Assembly (NCBI RefSeq): GCF_900115345.1
Contig: NZ_FOWC01000007.1
Span: 1 to 64,000 of the forward strand
DNA: 64,000 nucleotides
Reading direction: 5' to 3'
Origin: Amycolatopsis rubida
GTDB lineage: Bacteria; Actinomycetota; Actinomycetes; Mycobacteriales; Pseudonocardiaceae
Shown: positions 26,098 to 34,276 of the stretch, piece after piece
Position numbering within the stretch: the stretch's first letter is position 1
Layout: each line of letters opens with the position of its first letter
The notes under the pieces: generated by a model
Database searches by the model: none
What the model was told of the DNA's origin: nothing
The model's input: only the letters and a program-made list of their open reading frames with translations
Translations under genes and position numbers: made by a program

Positions 26098-27816
26098 ATG
26101 GTCTTTCCGCAATCGCCGCCTCGCGAGCGAGCGACGGCCTCGACCTTCGCCGAGATCCTCGCCGAGAACCTCGGCCATCCGGACGGAGGTTGCACCTTCG
26201 TCCAAGAGGACGGGCACGAGCATTTCGTGAGCTGGTCCGAGCTGTCGCGGGAGGCTCTGCGCCGGGGGCGGCAGCTGCTCCGGAGCGGCCTGCGCAAGGG
26301 AGACCGGGTCGCGCTCGTCGTCCCCGGGCAGCAGGAGTTCGTCCTCGCCTTCCTGGGCGCGGTCTCGGCCGGTGTCGTCCCGGTCCCGATGAGCCCGCCG
26401 ATGGGCCTCGGCAAGTTCGAGGCGTACTGCGAGGACGCCGTGCACATCCTCCGCGCGGCGGGAGCACGCGCACTCCTGATGCCCCGGAACCTGGCGGGTC
26501 TGCTGAACCCGCTCCGGCACGCTGTGGACGGGATGCAGGTCCTCGATCCAGAGGAGTTCTTCGCCGAACCCTTGCCGGGCAATGCGCCCCAGCCCGAGGA
26601 GATCCTCCCCGAGGACGTGATGTTCTTGCAGTTCACCTCGGGCAGCACGGCGGCGCCCAAAGGAGTACGCGTCACGCACGCCAGCGTGCTCGCCAACTGC
26701 GCGGCCATCATCGGCGCCCTTCGCCTCGAACGCGGACGAGACCGGGGCGTGAGCTGGTTGCCGATGTACCACGACATGGGGCTGGTCGGTTTCGTGCTGG
26801 CACCGCTGCTGGCACGCTGCCCGGTGACCTTCCTGCCGACGCTGCGCTTCGCGCTCTCGCCGAGGCTCTGGCTGGAAACGGTGAGCCGCCACCGCGCGAC
26901 CGTGACCTTCGCGCCCAACTTCGGCCTGGCGCTGGCGGTCAAGCACACTCCGGCCGACGAGGTGCGGCGGCTGGATCTGTCCTGCCTGAGAGTGGTGGGC
27001 TGCGGCGCCGAACCCAACCATCCCGAGACGCTGCGGTCCTTCGCGACGCACTTCGCGGCGGCAGGACTGCGACCGGGGACGGTGGTGCCGTGTTACGGCA
27101 TGGCGGAGGCGACGCTCGCGATCTCGTTCGGCGAGATCGGAGTTCCGCTGGAACCGGACGTCATCCAGAAGGAGCCCTACCACACGCGCGGCCTCGCGCG
27201 GCCCGCCTCGGCAGCCGCCGAGGAGCAGGTGGCGTTCGTGCCCTGCGGGCGTCCCGTCGCGGGCCACCGCGTCCTCGTCGTGGACGACGACGGGAATCCG
27301 CTCCCGGAGCGGCACATCGGCGAGGTGGTCTTCCAGGGGCCGAGCGTGGCGGCGGGGTATCACGGCGACGCCGAGGCGACCCGGCGGAGCTTCACGCCTC
27401 GCGGCCTGCGCACGGGGGATTGCGGCTACCTGGCGGACGGCGTCCTCTACGTGACGGGCCGGAAGAAGGACCTGCTCATCGTCAACGGGCGCAATCACGA
27501 TCCCCAGACGGTGGAGTGGACCGCGGCCGAGGTGCCCGGCTTGCGCAAGGGCAACGTCGTGGCCTTCACCCGGCCCGGCCGGGCGACCGAGGAGGTCGTG
27601 ATCGTCGCCGAACTCCGCAGCGGCGACGCCGCCGCGGTGGCGAGGCGGGTCCGCAGTCGCATTCAGACGAAGCTGTCCCTGCCCGTGGCCGAGGTCCTTC
27701 TCGTGGCGCCAGGGGAACTGCCCAAGACGTCCAGCGGCAAGGTCCGGCGGAGCAAGACGCGGCAGCACTATCTCCGGGGAGTTCTCCACCGCGGAGCGCC
27801 TTCCCCGACGAGCTGA
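26098..27816 (+). CDS. Fatty acyl-AMP ligase (FAAL-like)
   Basis: The 572-residue adenylate-forming enzyme has the ATP loop FTSGSTAAPKGVRVTH, the FAAL-type motif SWLPMYHDMGLVGFV, RTGDCGYL, GRKKDLLIVNGRNHDPQTVE, and a final PKTSSGKVRRSKTR with the catalytic Lys. These are marks of FadD32/FAAL proteins, which make acyl-AMP and hand it to a carrier protein in place of free CoA. The next gene encodes exactly such a carrier protein. The start is the ATG after AGGCAGG. No PKS or NRPS is nearby, which is unusual for this family. The substrate is probably a medium or long fatty acid. Confidence 0.88.
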   Translation: MVFPQSPPRERATASTFAEILAENLGHPDGGCTFVQEDGHEHFVSWSELSREALRRGRQLLRSGLRKGDRVALVVPGQQEFVLAFLGAVSAGVVPVPMSPPMGLGKFEAYCEDAVHILRAAGARALLMPRNLAGLLNPLRHAVDGMQVLDPEEFFAEPLPGNAPQPEEILPEDVMFLQFTSGSTAAPKGVRVTHASVLANCAAIIGALRLERGRDRGVSWLPMYHDMGLVGFVLAPLLARCPVTFLPTLRFALSPRLWLETVSRHRATVTFAPNFGLALAVKHTPADEVRRLDLSCLRVVGCGAEPNHPETLRSFATHFAAAGLRPGTVVPCYGMAEATLAISFGEIGVPLEPDVIQKEPYHTRGLARPASAAAEEQVAFVPCGRPVAGHRVLVVDDDGNPLPERHIGEVVFQGPSVAAGYHGDAEATRRSFTPRGLRTGDCGYLADGVLYVTGRKKDLLIVNGRNHDPQTVEWTAAEVPGLRKGNVVAFTRPGRATEEVVIVAELRSGDAAAVARRVRSRIQTKLSLPVAEVLLVAPGELPKTSSGKVRRSKTRQHYLRGVLHRGAPSPTS

Positions 27817-27847
27817 ACACAGTCCACACCCCTTGAGAGGAGCAACC

Positions 27848-28120
27848 ATGGACACCCGGCTGACCCCCCGAGAGCGAGAGCAGCTGTACTCCCTGATCCG
27901 CGAGAAGCTGGAACCCGGCGGTGCGGAGCTCGACGACACCACGATGGTGGGAGAGCTGCCCGGGGTCGACTCCGTGAAGCTTCTCAGCCTGGTGGGCGCC
28001 GTCGAGCTGGGCTTCCGGGTCAACCTGGGCTTCGAGGCGATCCCTCAGGTGCGGACAGTGCACGACATCGAGCAGTTGATCTGCGATTCGCGCGAGCGGT
28101 ACGCCGCGCGGGCGTCGTGA
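27848..28120 (+). CDS. Stand-alone acyl carrier protein
   Basis: The 90-residue protein has AGAGGAGCAACC before its ATG. It shows the four-helix ACP pattern with the phosphopantetheine Ser in ELPGVDSVKLLSLVGAVELG, then a third helix (FEAIPQVRTVHDIEQLI). After modification it would accept the acyl group from the ligase encoded 31 bases upstream. It is followed after seven bases by paralog B. It is unlikely to be the housekeeping fatty-acid ACP, whose genes are not here. Confidence 0.85.
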   Translation: MDTRLTPREREQLYSLIREKLEPGGAELDDTTMVGELPGVDSVKLLSLVGAVELGFRVNLGFEAIPQVRTVHDIEQLICDSRERYAARAS

Positions 28121-28127
28121 GCCGGCT

Positions 28128-28904
28128 GTGTGCACTCCGAGTGAGGAGCAGTCGCGGCGGGAAGCGTTCGAGATCGCCATGTGGGCGGAGGGCGGGCCGG
28201 ACGTGCTGGGCTCCGGCAGCAGCGACCCCGACGAGGAGGCAGGGATCGGCAACGCCTGCGGCGGGGACAACAGCGGTCTGCCGGACCTGGGACCGCTGGC
28301 TCCCTTCGGCTCGTGGCAGTCGGTCGCTGCCACCATCATGCGCAAGACCGCGGACTCCGCTCGCTTCGACGAGTCGTCCACGGTATTCGATCTCGTGCGG
28401 TGGATCGTCTTCGGAAACCAGTTCACCACCATGCCGTTCCTCACCGGCATCACCGGAGACAGCCGCAGCGTGTCCATCTCGTCGCTTTCCTTGTCGCCGG
28501 CCATTTCGGCAGTGACCGAGCTGGTCGGAGGACTGGTCACCCCGGACACGCTCACCGGCATCGTCAACTCCATCAAGAAGATCGGCCAGCTGGCGGTCGA
28601 GAACAGGGGGCTGCGGGAGAAGAACAGCAACGTGCACCAGGGAGTCCTGACCGTGGTGAACGGAGACCTGCGCCTCGGGCGGCTCCAGACCACGGTCCAG
28701 ATGGAGTACCGGACAGGCAAGGGATACCAGCAGCTCAACCAGCACCTGACGGTCAGCCGCCTTTTCGGCACTCTCGACTACGGCCTCTGCGTCCGCAACG
28801 CCGAGATCCTGCTCGCCTGGGACAGACAGGACGTGGACGACTGGGTGAAGGGTGCCTCGAGTTCTCCCTATCCGCCTAACGACAGCCCCGCGTGGGGCAA
28901 CTGA
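28128..28904 (+). CDS. Unknown-function protein, paralog B of the acyl-AMP ligase cluster
   Basis: The 258-residue protein starts at a GTG seven bases after the ACP stop; the ribosome site is poor, so coupling to the ACP is likely. It is homologous to paralog A along its whole length: GPLAPFGSWQSVAATI, MPFLTGITGDSRSVSISSL, IVNSIKKIGQLAVEN, EYRTGKGYQQLNQ, LDYGLCVRNAEILLAWD, QDVDDW. Cys221 matches Cys227 of A; its other cysteines (2 and 44) are not shared. The two genes enclose the ligase and carrier genes, which argues that the four products work together. No known activity can be assigned. Confidence 0.7.
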   Translation: MCTPSEEQSRREAFEIAMWAEGGPDVLGSGSSDPDEEAGIGNACGGDNSGLPDLGPLAPFGSWQSVAATIMRKTADSARFDESSTVFDLVRWIVFGNQFTTMPFLTGITGDSRSVSISSLSLSPAISAVTELVGGLVTPDTLTGIVNSIKKIGQLAVENRGLREKNSNVHQGVLTVVNGDLRLGRLQTTVQMEYRTGKGYQQLNQHLTVSRLFGTLDYGLCVRNAEILLAWDRQDVDDWVKGASSSPYPPNDSPAWGN

Positions 28905-29101
28905 GCCGGCGCATCGTCGTTCAGGGGCAGGTCCGTGTTCGTCAGGCAAGGGCGCGAACCGAGGCCGTCGCGCAGCCGCTGCGCTGCGGTTTACCCGGTA
29001 ACGAGCGCGTGTGCCGAGAGACGCGGTCCGCCGGAGGAACCTGTGCAATGGGCGGCTTTCCGCACCGCGGTGCGAACGCGGTCAAACCGGCTTCGGGGAG
29101 A

Positions 29102-29398
29102 TCAGAGATCGAGAACCGTCACGGTCACCCGGGCGATGTCGCCGGGATCGAGGTTCTCGGCTTTCCGTACCGCGCGTTTGACCGGCAGCACGTAGCCGCG
29201 TGTGCTGTCCGGGAAGATCGACGTCCGCCAGATCGTGGCACCGACCCGGACCTGCACGCGCAAAGATCCGAACCCCCGGCGCGGCCCGCCCAGTTCGCGG
29301 ATTTCGTCCGAGATGTCGCCGGGCAGGCTGACGAAAGTCCAGGTCTCGGTCCGCCGCGCGTCCCAGATCCACAGTTCGGCGTCGAAGTGCACTTCCAT
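29102..29398 (-). CDS. DUF1905 domain protein
   Basis: The 98-residue protein consists of one small beta-barrel-like domain. Its ending is the DUF1905 signature (TRGYVLPVKRAVRKAENLDP, GDIARVTVTVLDL), preceded by WTFVSLPGDISDEIREL. It stands alone between the acyl-ligase cluster and the IS remnant. DUF1905 proteins are widespread and of unknown function, sometimes fused to YdeI-type domains, which are absent here. Confidence 0.85.
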   Translation of the reverse strand: MEVHFDAELWIWDARRTETWTFVSLPGDISDEIRELGGPRRGFGSLRVQVRVGATIWRTSIFPDSTRGYVLPVKRAVRKAENLDPGDIARVTVTVLDL

Positions 29399-29470
29399 GT
29401 CACCAGCTTCGCACGCGGCACCGACAGTTCCGCGCTGTCGAGCAGGCGGCCCTGGCAGGTGCTGCGAACG

Positions 29471-29506
29471 TCCGTGAGGAGAATTCTGACTCTCTCAGAG
29501 GGCGTT
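29471..29506. repeat. Left terminal inverted repeat of the IS remnant
   Basis: The sequence TCCGTGAGGAGAATTCTGA, then eight bases (CTCTCTCA), then GAGGGCGTT pairs with the right end at 30060-30087, which lacks the eight-base insert. Confidence 0.65.
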
Positions 29507-29667
29507 TTGACACGGTGTCGGCTGGTCACGGATGCGGGGTCGTCGCGGGCGTGTTGCCCGGTGGTTGTCTACGCCAGTCCGCCTGCCAGAAGCTCGTGTG
29601 TGATTGTCGCCTGCCTGTTCCTGCTCGTCGTGCCGCGCCGCCGTGTCCCGGGTACCCGTCCTCGTCG

Positions 29668-30050
29668 ATGACCGATGCGCAATGGGCACTGCTGGCACCG
29701 TTGCCTCCCGCGCCGGGTCGTGCTGGACGGCGTGTTCCGCCGCTGGGTCCGCGCCGGCGCCTGGCGCGGAATCCACGACGCCCTGCGCGACCGGACCGCC
29801 GCCAGCGCGGGCTGCGACGCGGGCAAGAAAACCAGAGGACGCAAACGGCACATCGCCACCGACACGACCACCGGATTCGTCCTCCTGCCCCGCAGACGGG
29901 CCGTCGAACGAACACTCGGCTGGATCGGCAAACACCGCCGCTGCGCCCGCGACTACGAAACCCCTTCCCCAACACCACGACAACATGATCCACATCGCCA
30001 TGATCATGACCATGCCCCGACGACTCACCCGCACCGCAAACCGAAAACCC
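29668..30050 (+). pseudogene. IS5-family transposase, deleted and frameshifted
   Basis: Pieces in three frames match an IS5/IS112-type transposase: MTDAQWALLAPLPPAPG at 29668, VVLDGVFRRWVRAGAWRGIH next, then GKKTRGRKRHIATDTTTGFV, RRAVERTLGWIGKHRRCARD, and HDNMIHIAMIMTMPRRLTR. The segment carrying the main DDE aspartates between the second and third pieces is missing. It cannot encode an active enzyme. Confidence 0.75.
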
Positions 30051-30059
30051 CACTTCCCC

Positions 30060-30087
30060 AACGCCCTCTCAGAGTTCTCCTCACGGA
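30060..30087. repeat. Right terminal inverted repeat of the IS remnant
   Basis: The sequence AACGCCCTC followed by TCAGAGTTCTCCTCACGGA is the reverse complement of the left end except for one substitution and the left-arm insert. Confidence 0.65.
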
Positions 30088-30095
30088 CAGCGAGC

Positions 30096-30785
30096 GGGCC
30101 CCGTTCGCCCACCGACGCAGCCCTCGCTACTGAGAAACCCCGCGCACTGAGCGCATTCGTCGCAGCCGGATCAGAGCCAGCGCTCCTTCTGGCCGGCCCG
30201 CCACTTCTGCCCGGCCTCAGGCAGCGTCTGGACCCTCGCGCTCGATCCCGGTCCGGTAGTTCTTCGTCCAGTACGAGATCCCCCGGTCCCGGTCGTACTC
30301 GGCGAGCCGGTGCACTCACCGCTTCCCCGGCGTACGGAACGCGGCACACAATCCGCAGCGTCGCATACCCCAGCTTCGTGCACGGAAACCCACCGATGCT
30401 CCGCATTTGGTGTCTGATCGGGCTGAAATCAGACTGCGACAACGCCGCTGAGCAGCCGCGTTTCCCTGTGGTGACGTCCATAACGGACTGCTGGGACGGG
30501 TGCGGAACAGTAACGAGGTCATCCTCGGCCCACGCCCGGCTCCCTGGCTGGTATTCGATCAAATCTCAGGTTCCGCCATTGGCTCGTGCTGTCCTGGGAA
30601 GCAGAGAGAACCGCGCAGGAGTTCGGACTCGCAGGGTGGCCCTCACCTCGCGTGCGCCGCTTGGGACGTGCGTCGCCAGCCGCGGTGACGGATGGGCTGG
30701 TGGAATTGCCGCGGGCCAGGCAAGCGAATGACGAAACCGTTGCTGGGCCGCCGTATTGGGTGGCGGATCCGGCCGGTGGGGCTGG
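30096..30785. other. Intergenic stretch without a convincing gene
   Basis: No frame shows both good codon use and a recognisable family. On the minus strand, RLAEYDRDRGISYWTKNYRT at about 30240-30310 followed by a frame change into AGQKWRAGQKERWL looks like the end of a decayed gene, but I cannot name it. The stretch joins the IS remnant to the MBL-led operon end. Confidence 0.4.
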
Positions 30786-31577
30786 TCAGGCGACCTGGCG
30801 TCCGTGGGGCCGGTTGCGGGTCCAGTCGTCGGGGTCGTGGTTGACCCAGACCGTCGTGTCCGGCCTGCTGGCGAGCAGTTTCAGCTTGCGCAGGCCATTT
30901 TCCTTGTCGAGGTTGGAGACGTCCAGCGGCATGCCGGTGATCTGGTCGATGTTGCTGCGCAGATGGGCGGCGTCGCTGCTCAGGACCAGCTGCTTGCCGT
31001 CGGGCAACCGCACTTGCAGTCCGAGCGTGCCGGGGGTGTGGCCGGGCAGGGACAGGATCGTCACGCTGCCGTCGCCGAAGACGTCGTGGTCGTAGCCGCG
31101 GGGGAGTTCGAGCCAGTCGATCCGGCTCGCCGCGTCGAGGTCGTGCTCTCGGAACATGGCGGCGTCGAGTGCGCGCGGCGTGCGGGCGTAGCGCAGTTCG
31201 TCGGCTCCGACGAAGCCTTGCGCGCCGGGGAACAGGTCGAGGCCGCCGGTGTGGTCGAAGTGCAAGTGCGAGATGACGATCTGCCGGACGTCCTTGGCGG
31301 TGAAGCCGATCGACTCCAGTTGGGTGTCCAGCCGATGGTCCTCGGGGAATCGGATGTCGAAGGCTTCGGCGAGGGGGCCGTAAGCGCGGGCGGGGTCACC
31401 GGCGGCGGTGCTGTCGAGTCCGGAGTCGAACATGAGCAGGCCCAGGTCGTGCTCGATCAGGAACGCCGGGATCGGTACCGCGAGCTGGGTGCCGCCGGTG
31501 CCGAGCTGGAACAGGCCGCAGTCGGTGGCGATGGTGGGGGCGTCGAGTGCCCAGAGGTGCTTGACGGTGCCGGACAC
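30786..31577 (-). CDS. MBL-fold hydrolase, N-acyl-homoserine-lactonase-like
   Basis: The 263-residue metallo-beta-lactamase-fold protein starts at GTG behind AAGGAGACC. Two zinc ions would be held by the HxHxDH motif in IVISHLHFDHTGG, the His of SLPGHTPGTLG, and the Asp in LSSDAAH. It has no signal peptide. The layout (PIPAFLIEHDLGLLMFDSG) resembles AiiA/AttM lactonases. Being last in a catabolic operon, it may open a lactone or cleave a thioester intermediate; quorum quenching is a less likely reading. Confidence 0.85.
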   Translation of the reverse strand: MSGTVKHLWALDAPTIATDCGLFQLGTGGTQLAVPIPAFLIEHDLGLLMFDSGLDSTAAGDPARAYGPLAEAFDIRFPEDHRLDTQLESIGFTAKDVRQIVISHLHFDHTGGLDLFPGAQGFVGADELRYARTPRALDAAMFREHDLDAASRIDWLELPRGYDHDVFGDGSVTILSLPGHTPGTLGLQVRLPDGKQLVLSSDAAHLRSNIDQITGMPLDVSNLDKENGLRKLKLLASRPDTTVWVNHDPDDWTRNRPHGRQVA

Positions 31578-31597
31578 GGAGGTCTCCTTCGGGCTGT

Positions 31598-32692
31598 TCA
31601 GGCGACGACGACGGCGCGGGCGCCTTGTTCCGCGGCGCAGTAGTCGACGGCTTTGGCGATGTCGGTGAAGGCGAAGGTTTCGGTGACCAGCTGGTCGAGG
31701 TGCAGGGCACCGCTCCGGTACAGCTCGACCAGACGCGGGATGTCGCGTTTGACGTGCGCTGATCCGTACAGACAGCCCTTCACCGTCTTGCCCGCCATGA
31801 CGACGTTGCCGAAGACCTCGTCGATGCCGACGCCTGGTCCGGCGCCGACCAGGACCGTCGTGCCGCCGCGGCGTGCCATGGCGATCGCCTGCTGCACGGT
31901 TTCGTGTCGTCCGGCCACCTCGATCACGACGTCCGCGCCGCGACGTCCGGTGCGTGCTTGCACCTGCTTGACGACGTCGGGGCCCGCGGTCAGGGTGTGG
32001 GTGGCGCCGAGTTCGGAGGCCAGTGCCAGGCGGTCAGCGTGCACGTCGACCGCGATGATGGTGGTGGCTCCGGCGATTCGGGCTCCTTGCACGGCATTGA
32101 GTCCGACACCGCCACAGCCGATGACCGCGACGGTGTCGCCCACGCGTACGTCGCCGGTGTGGACAGCGGCGCCGAATCCGGTGAGGACCCCGCAGCCGAG
32201 CAGGGCAGCGGAGGCGATCGGGATGTCGTCGGGAATCTTGATCGCGGCTCCGGCGGGCACGACGGTCCGTTGCGAGAAGCTGCCCAACCCGCAGAACTGG
32301 CGGACGGGGGCGCCGTTCAGGCTCATCCGGGTGCTTCCGTCGACCATGGTGTGCGCGCCGAGCATGGTCCGGGGACGGCCGCACAGGTGCTGTTCGGCTC
32401 GCTGGCAATAGAAACAGCTGCCGCAGCTGGCCAGCCAGGACAGCACTACGTGATCACCGGTCTTCAGGTCCTCGACGCCGGCGCCGACCTCGACGACCAC
32501 GCCCGCGCCTTCGTGGCCGAGGACCAGCGGTACCGGCGCGGGGAGCTTTCCGGTGAAGACGCCGACGTCGGATTGGCACACGCCGGTGGCGCGTACTTCG
32601 ACGACGACCTCTCCCGGGCCGGGGTCGGCCAGCGTGATCTCGGTGATCCGAAGGGCAGAGCCCGCCTTCTCGAGCAGCGCGGCTTCAGTCAT
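31598..32692 (-). CDS. Zinc-dependent alcohol dehydrogenase, MDR family
   Basis: The 364-residue protein starts at the ATG at 32690-32692 because GGAGG lies eight bases before it; an in-frame ATG 15 bases earlier has no such site. Visible are the catalytic Cys region GVCQSDVG, GHEGAGVVVEVG, the structural-zinc cysteines CGSCFYCQRAEQHLC, and the nucleotide loop VIGCGGVGLNAVQGARIAGA. It oxidises an alcohol to an aldehyde, fitting the aldehyde dehydrogenase gene at the head of the operon. It overlaps the ligase stop by eight bases. Confidence 0.92.
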   Translation of the reverse strand: MTEAALLEKAGSALRITEITLADPGPGEVVVEVRATGVCQSDVGVFTGKLPAPVPLVLGHEGAGVVVEVGAGVEDLKTGDHVVLSWLASCGSCFYCQRAEQHLCGRPRTMLGAHTMVDGSTRMSLNGAPVRQFCGLGSFSQRTVVPAGAAIKIPDDIPIASAALLGCGVLTGFGAAVHTGDVRVGDTVAVIGCGGVGLNAVQGARIAGATTIIAVDVHADRLALASELGATHTLTAGPDVVKQVQARTGRRGADVVIEVAGRHETVQQAIAMARRGGTTVLVGAGPGVGIDEVFGNVVMAGKTVKGCLYGSAHVKRDIPRLVELYRSGALHLDQLVTETFAFTDIAKAVDYCAAEQGARAVVVA

Positions 32693-34247
32693 TTCGCTTG
32701 CCTCCATAGGTTGTGCGGAGAACGCTCTTGAGCACCTTTCCGCTGGCGTTGCGCGGCAGGTCGCCCACGAAGTGGAAGTGCTGGGGAACCTTGTATTTGG
32801 CCAGTCGTTCCGCCAGCCACCGGCGTAGTTGCTCGGCGTCGGCCGGGCGGCCTTCGGCGGGTACGACGATCGCCGCGCCGGTCTCGACGTACCGGGGGTC
32901 GGGGACGCCGATCACCGCGGCGTCGGCGACATCGCGGTGGCCGGTCAGGACCATCTCGACTTCGGCCGGATAGACATTCTCGCCGCCGCTGCGGTACATG
33001 TCCTTGGCCCGCCCGGCGATCGTCAGGAAGCCGTCTTCGTCGACGCTGCCCAGATCGCCGGTGTGACACCACCCGTCGACGAAGGTCGCCTCGGTGGCAT
33101 CCGGAAGATTCCAGTACCCGATGCTCACCCCGCCGCTGCGGACGCAGATCTCGCCGACTTCCCCGCTGCCGGTGGGTGTTCCGTCCGGCCTGATCACCTT
33201 CACCTCGGTCATTGCCTGCGGGCGGCCGATGCTGCTTTCGCGGCCGCGCGCCATCGCGAATTCCAGGCTGGTGCTCACCGCGCCGCCTTCGGTGAGGCTG
33301 TAGGACTGCACCAGTTCGACACCGGGGAGCCGTCGTTCCATCTCGTCGTAGATCCACGGCATGACGACGTCGCCGCCGGTGACGATCCGGCGCAGTGCGG
33401 CGGGGACGAGAGTTTCGACCGCGTCCATGTGCAGCAGGTCGGCGAGCATGAACGGGTAGAGGAGCATGGACGTCGTGCCGTTGTGGCGGGCGACTTCGAG
33501 GAACCGTTCGCAGGTGAAGTTGCCGGAGGGGAAGGTGACTGCCGTGCCGTGTGCGAGCAGCGCGGGCAGCAGCAGCACTTCGAAGCCGCCCGCGTGGAAG
33601 AGCGGTCCGCTGGTCTGGGCGACGGTGCGCTCGTCGATGCGCCACCGTTGCGCCTGGACGGACCCGATCCACAACGCGTTGCCGTGGGAGAACAGCACGC
33701 CTTTCGGCCGTCCCGTCGTACCGGACGAGTACATCAGCGATACGGGGTCGTCGACGTTCAGTTCGGGGAAACCGGAGGCGTCGGACTCCTGGGCGGCGAA
33801 CACCGGCAGGGGAGTGGCCCAATCCGGGCCAGCGCCGGTCGAGGGGCGCGAAACATAGACGGTGACCGCGATGCCGTCGCGGATGCTCTCGATGACCGGC
33901 GCGAACTCGGCGTCGAACAACAGCAGGCTCGCGCTCGAATCGCTCAAAGCGAACTCGAGTTCGGGGCCGGTCAGCCGCCAGTTGAGGCGAACGGCGATGC
34001 CGCCTACGCGCCCGATCGCGAGGTACAGCGCGATGTAGTCGACGCAGTTGCGCAGCAGGAGCCCGATCCGGTCGCCTTTCCGCACCCCCGCTCGTTGCAA
34101 GGCACGGGCGTAGCGCAGTTCCCTCGCCCGGAGTTCCGTCCAGGACACCGCGGGCTCGCCGCCCAGGACGACAGCCGGGCGGCCGGGGTCGATCGGCGGC
34201 AGCTGGCCGGCGATCGAATCGGTGACGTAGTTGAGGCTCATCCCCAT
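32685..34247 (-). CDS. AMP-dependent acyl-CoA synthetase
   Basis: The 520-residue protein starts at the ATG at 34245-34247, with GGGAG upstream. Motifs are MYSSGTTGRPKGVLFSHGNA, SYSLTEGGA, HTGDLGSVDEDGFLTIAGR, the hinge RAKDMYRSGGENVYPAEVE and a final Lys in NASGKVLKSVLR. It activates a carboxylic acid as a CoA thioester. In this operon it would act after the alcohol and aldehyde dehydrogenases, preparing the substrate for the racemase-type protein encoded just upstream. Confidence 0.9.
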   Translation of the reverse strand: MGMSLNYVTDSIAGQLPPIDPGRPAVVLGGEPAVSWTELRARELRYARALQRAGVRKGDRIGLLLRNCVDYIALYLAIGRVGGIAVRLNWRLTGPELEFALSDSSASLLLFDAEFAPVIESIRDGIAVTVYVSRPSTGAGPDWATPLPVFAAQESDASGFPELNVDDPVSLMYSSGTTGRPKGVLFSHGNALWIGSVQAQRWRIDERTVAQTSGPLFHAGGFEVLLLPALLAHGTAVTFPSGNFTCERFLEVARHNGTTSMLLYPFMLADLLHMDAVETLVPAALRRIVTGGDVVMPWIYDEMERRLPGVELVQSYSLTEGGAVSTSLEFAMARGRESSIGRPQAMTEVKVIRPDGTPTGSGEVGEICVRSGGVSIGYWNLPDATEATFVDGWCHTGDLGSVDEDGFLTIAGRAKDMYRSGGENVYPAEVEMVLTGHRDVADAAVIGVPDPRYVETGAAIVVPAEGRPADAEQLRRWLAERLAKYKVPQHFHFVGDLPRNASGKVLKSVLRTTYGGKRND

Positions 34248-34276
34248 CGATGACTCCCGTGTCTCGCGTCGGACGG

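Larger units (their letters stand above)
29471..30087. mobile_element. Defective IS5-type insertion sequence with terminal inverted repeats
   Basis: The ends match as an inverted repeat: TCCGTGAGGAGAAYTCTGA followed by GAGGGCGTT, with eight extra bases in the left arm. Between them lie remnants of an IS5/IS112-like transposase. At about 617 bases the element is shorter than an intact copy, so internal deletions have occurred. The preserved ends could still be moved by a related transposase elsewhere. Confidence 0.7.

Noticed and set aside
18654..28904. Idea that P450, SARP, FAAL and ACP form an antibiotic or lipopeptide cluster
   Set aside because: No PKS, NRPS, terpene or RiPP core gene is present, and remnants and a change of strand separate the two groups.
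30786..31577. Quorum-quenching lactonase as the main role of the MBL protein
   Set aside because: It is the last gene of a catabolic operon with ligase, racemase-type protein and dehydrogenases, so a pathway hydrolase is more likely; sequence alone cannot separate the two.
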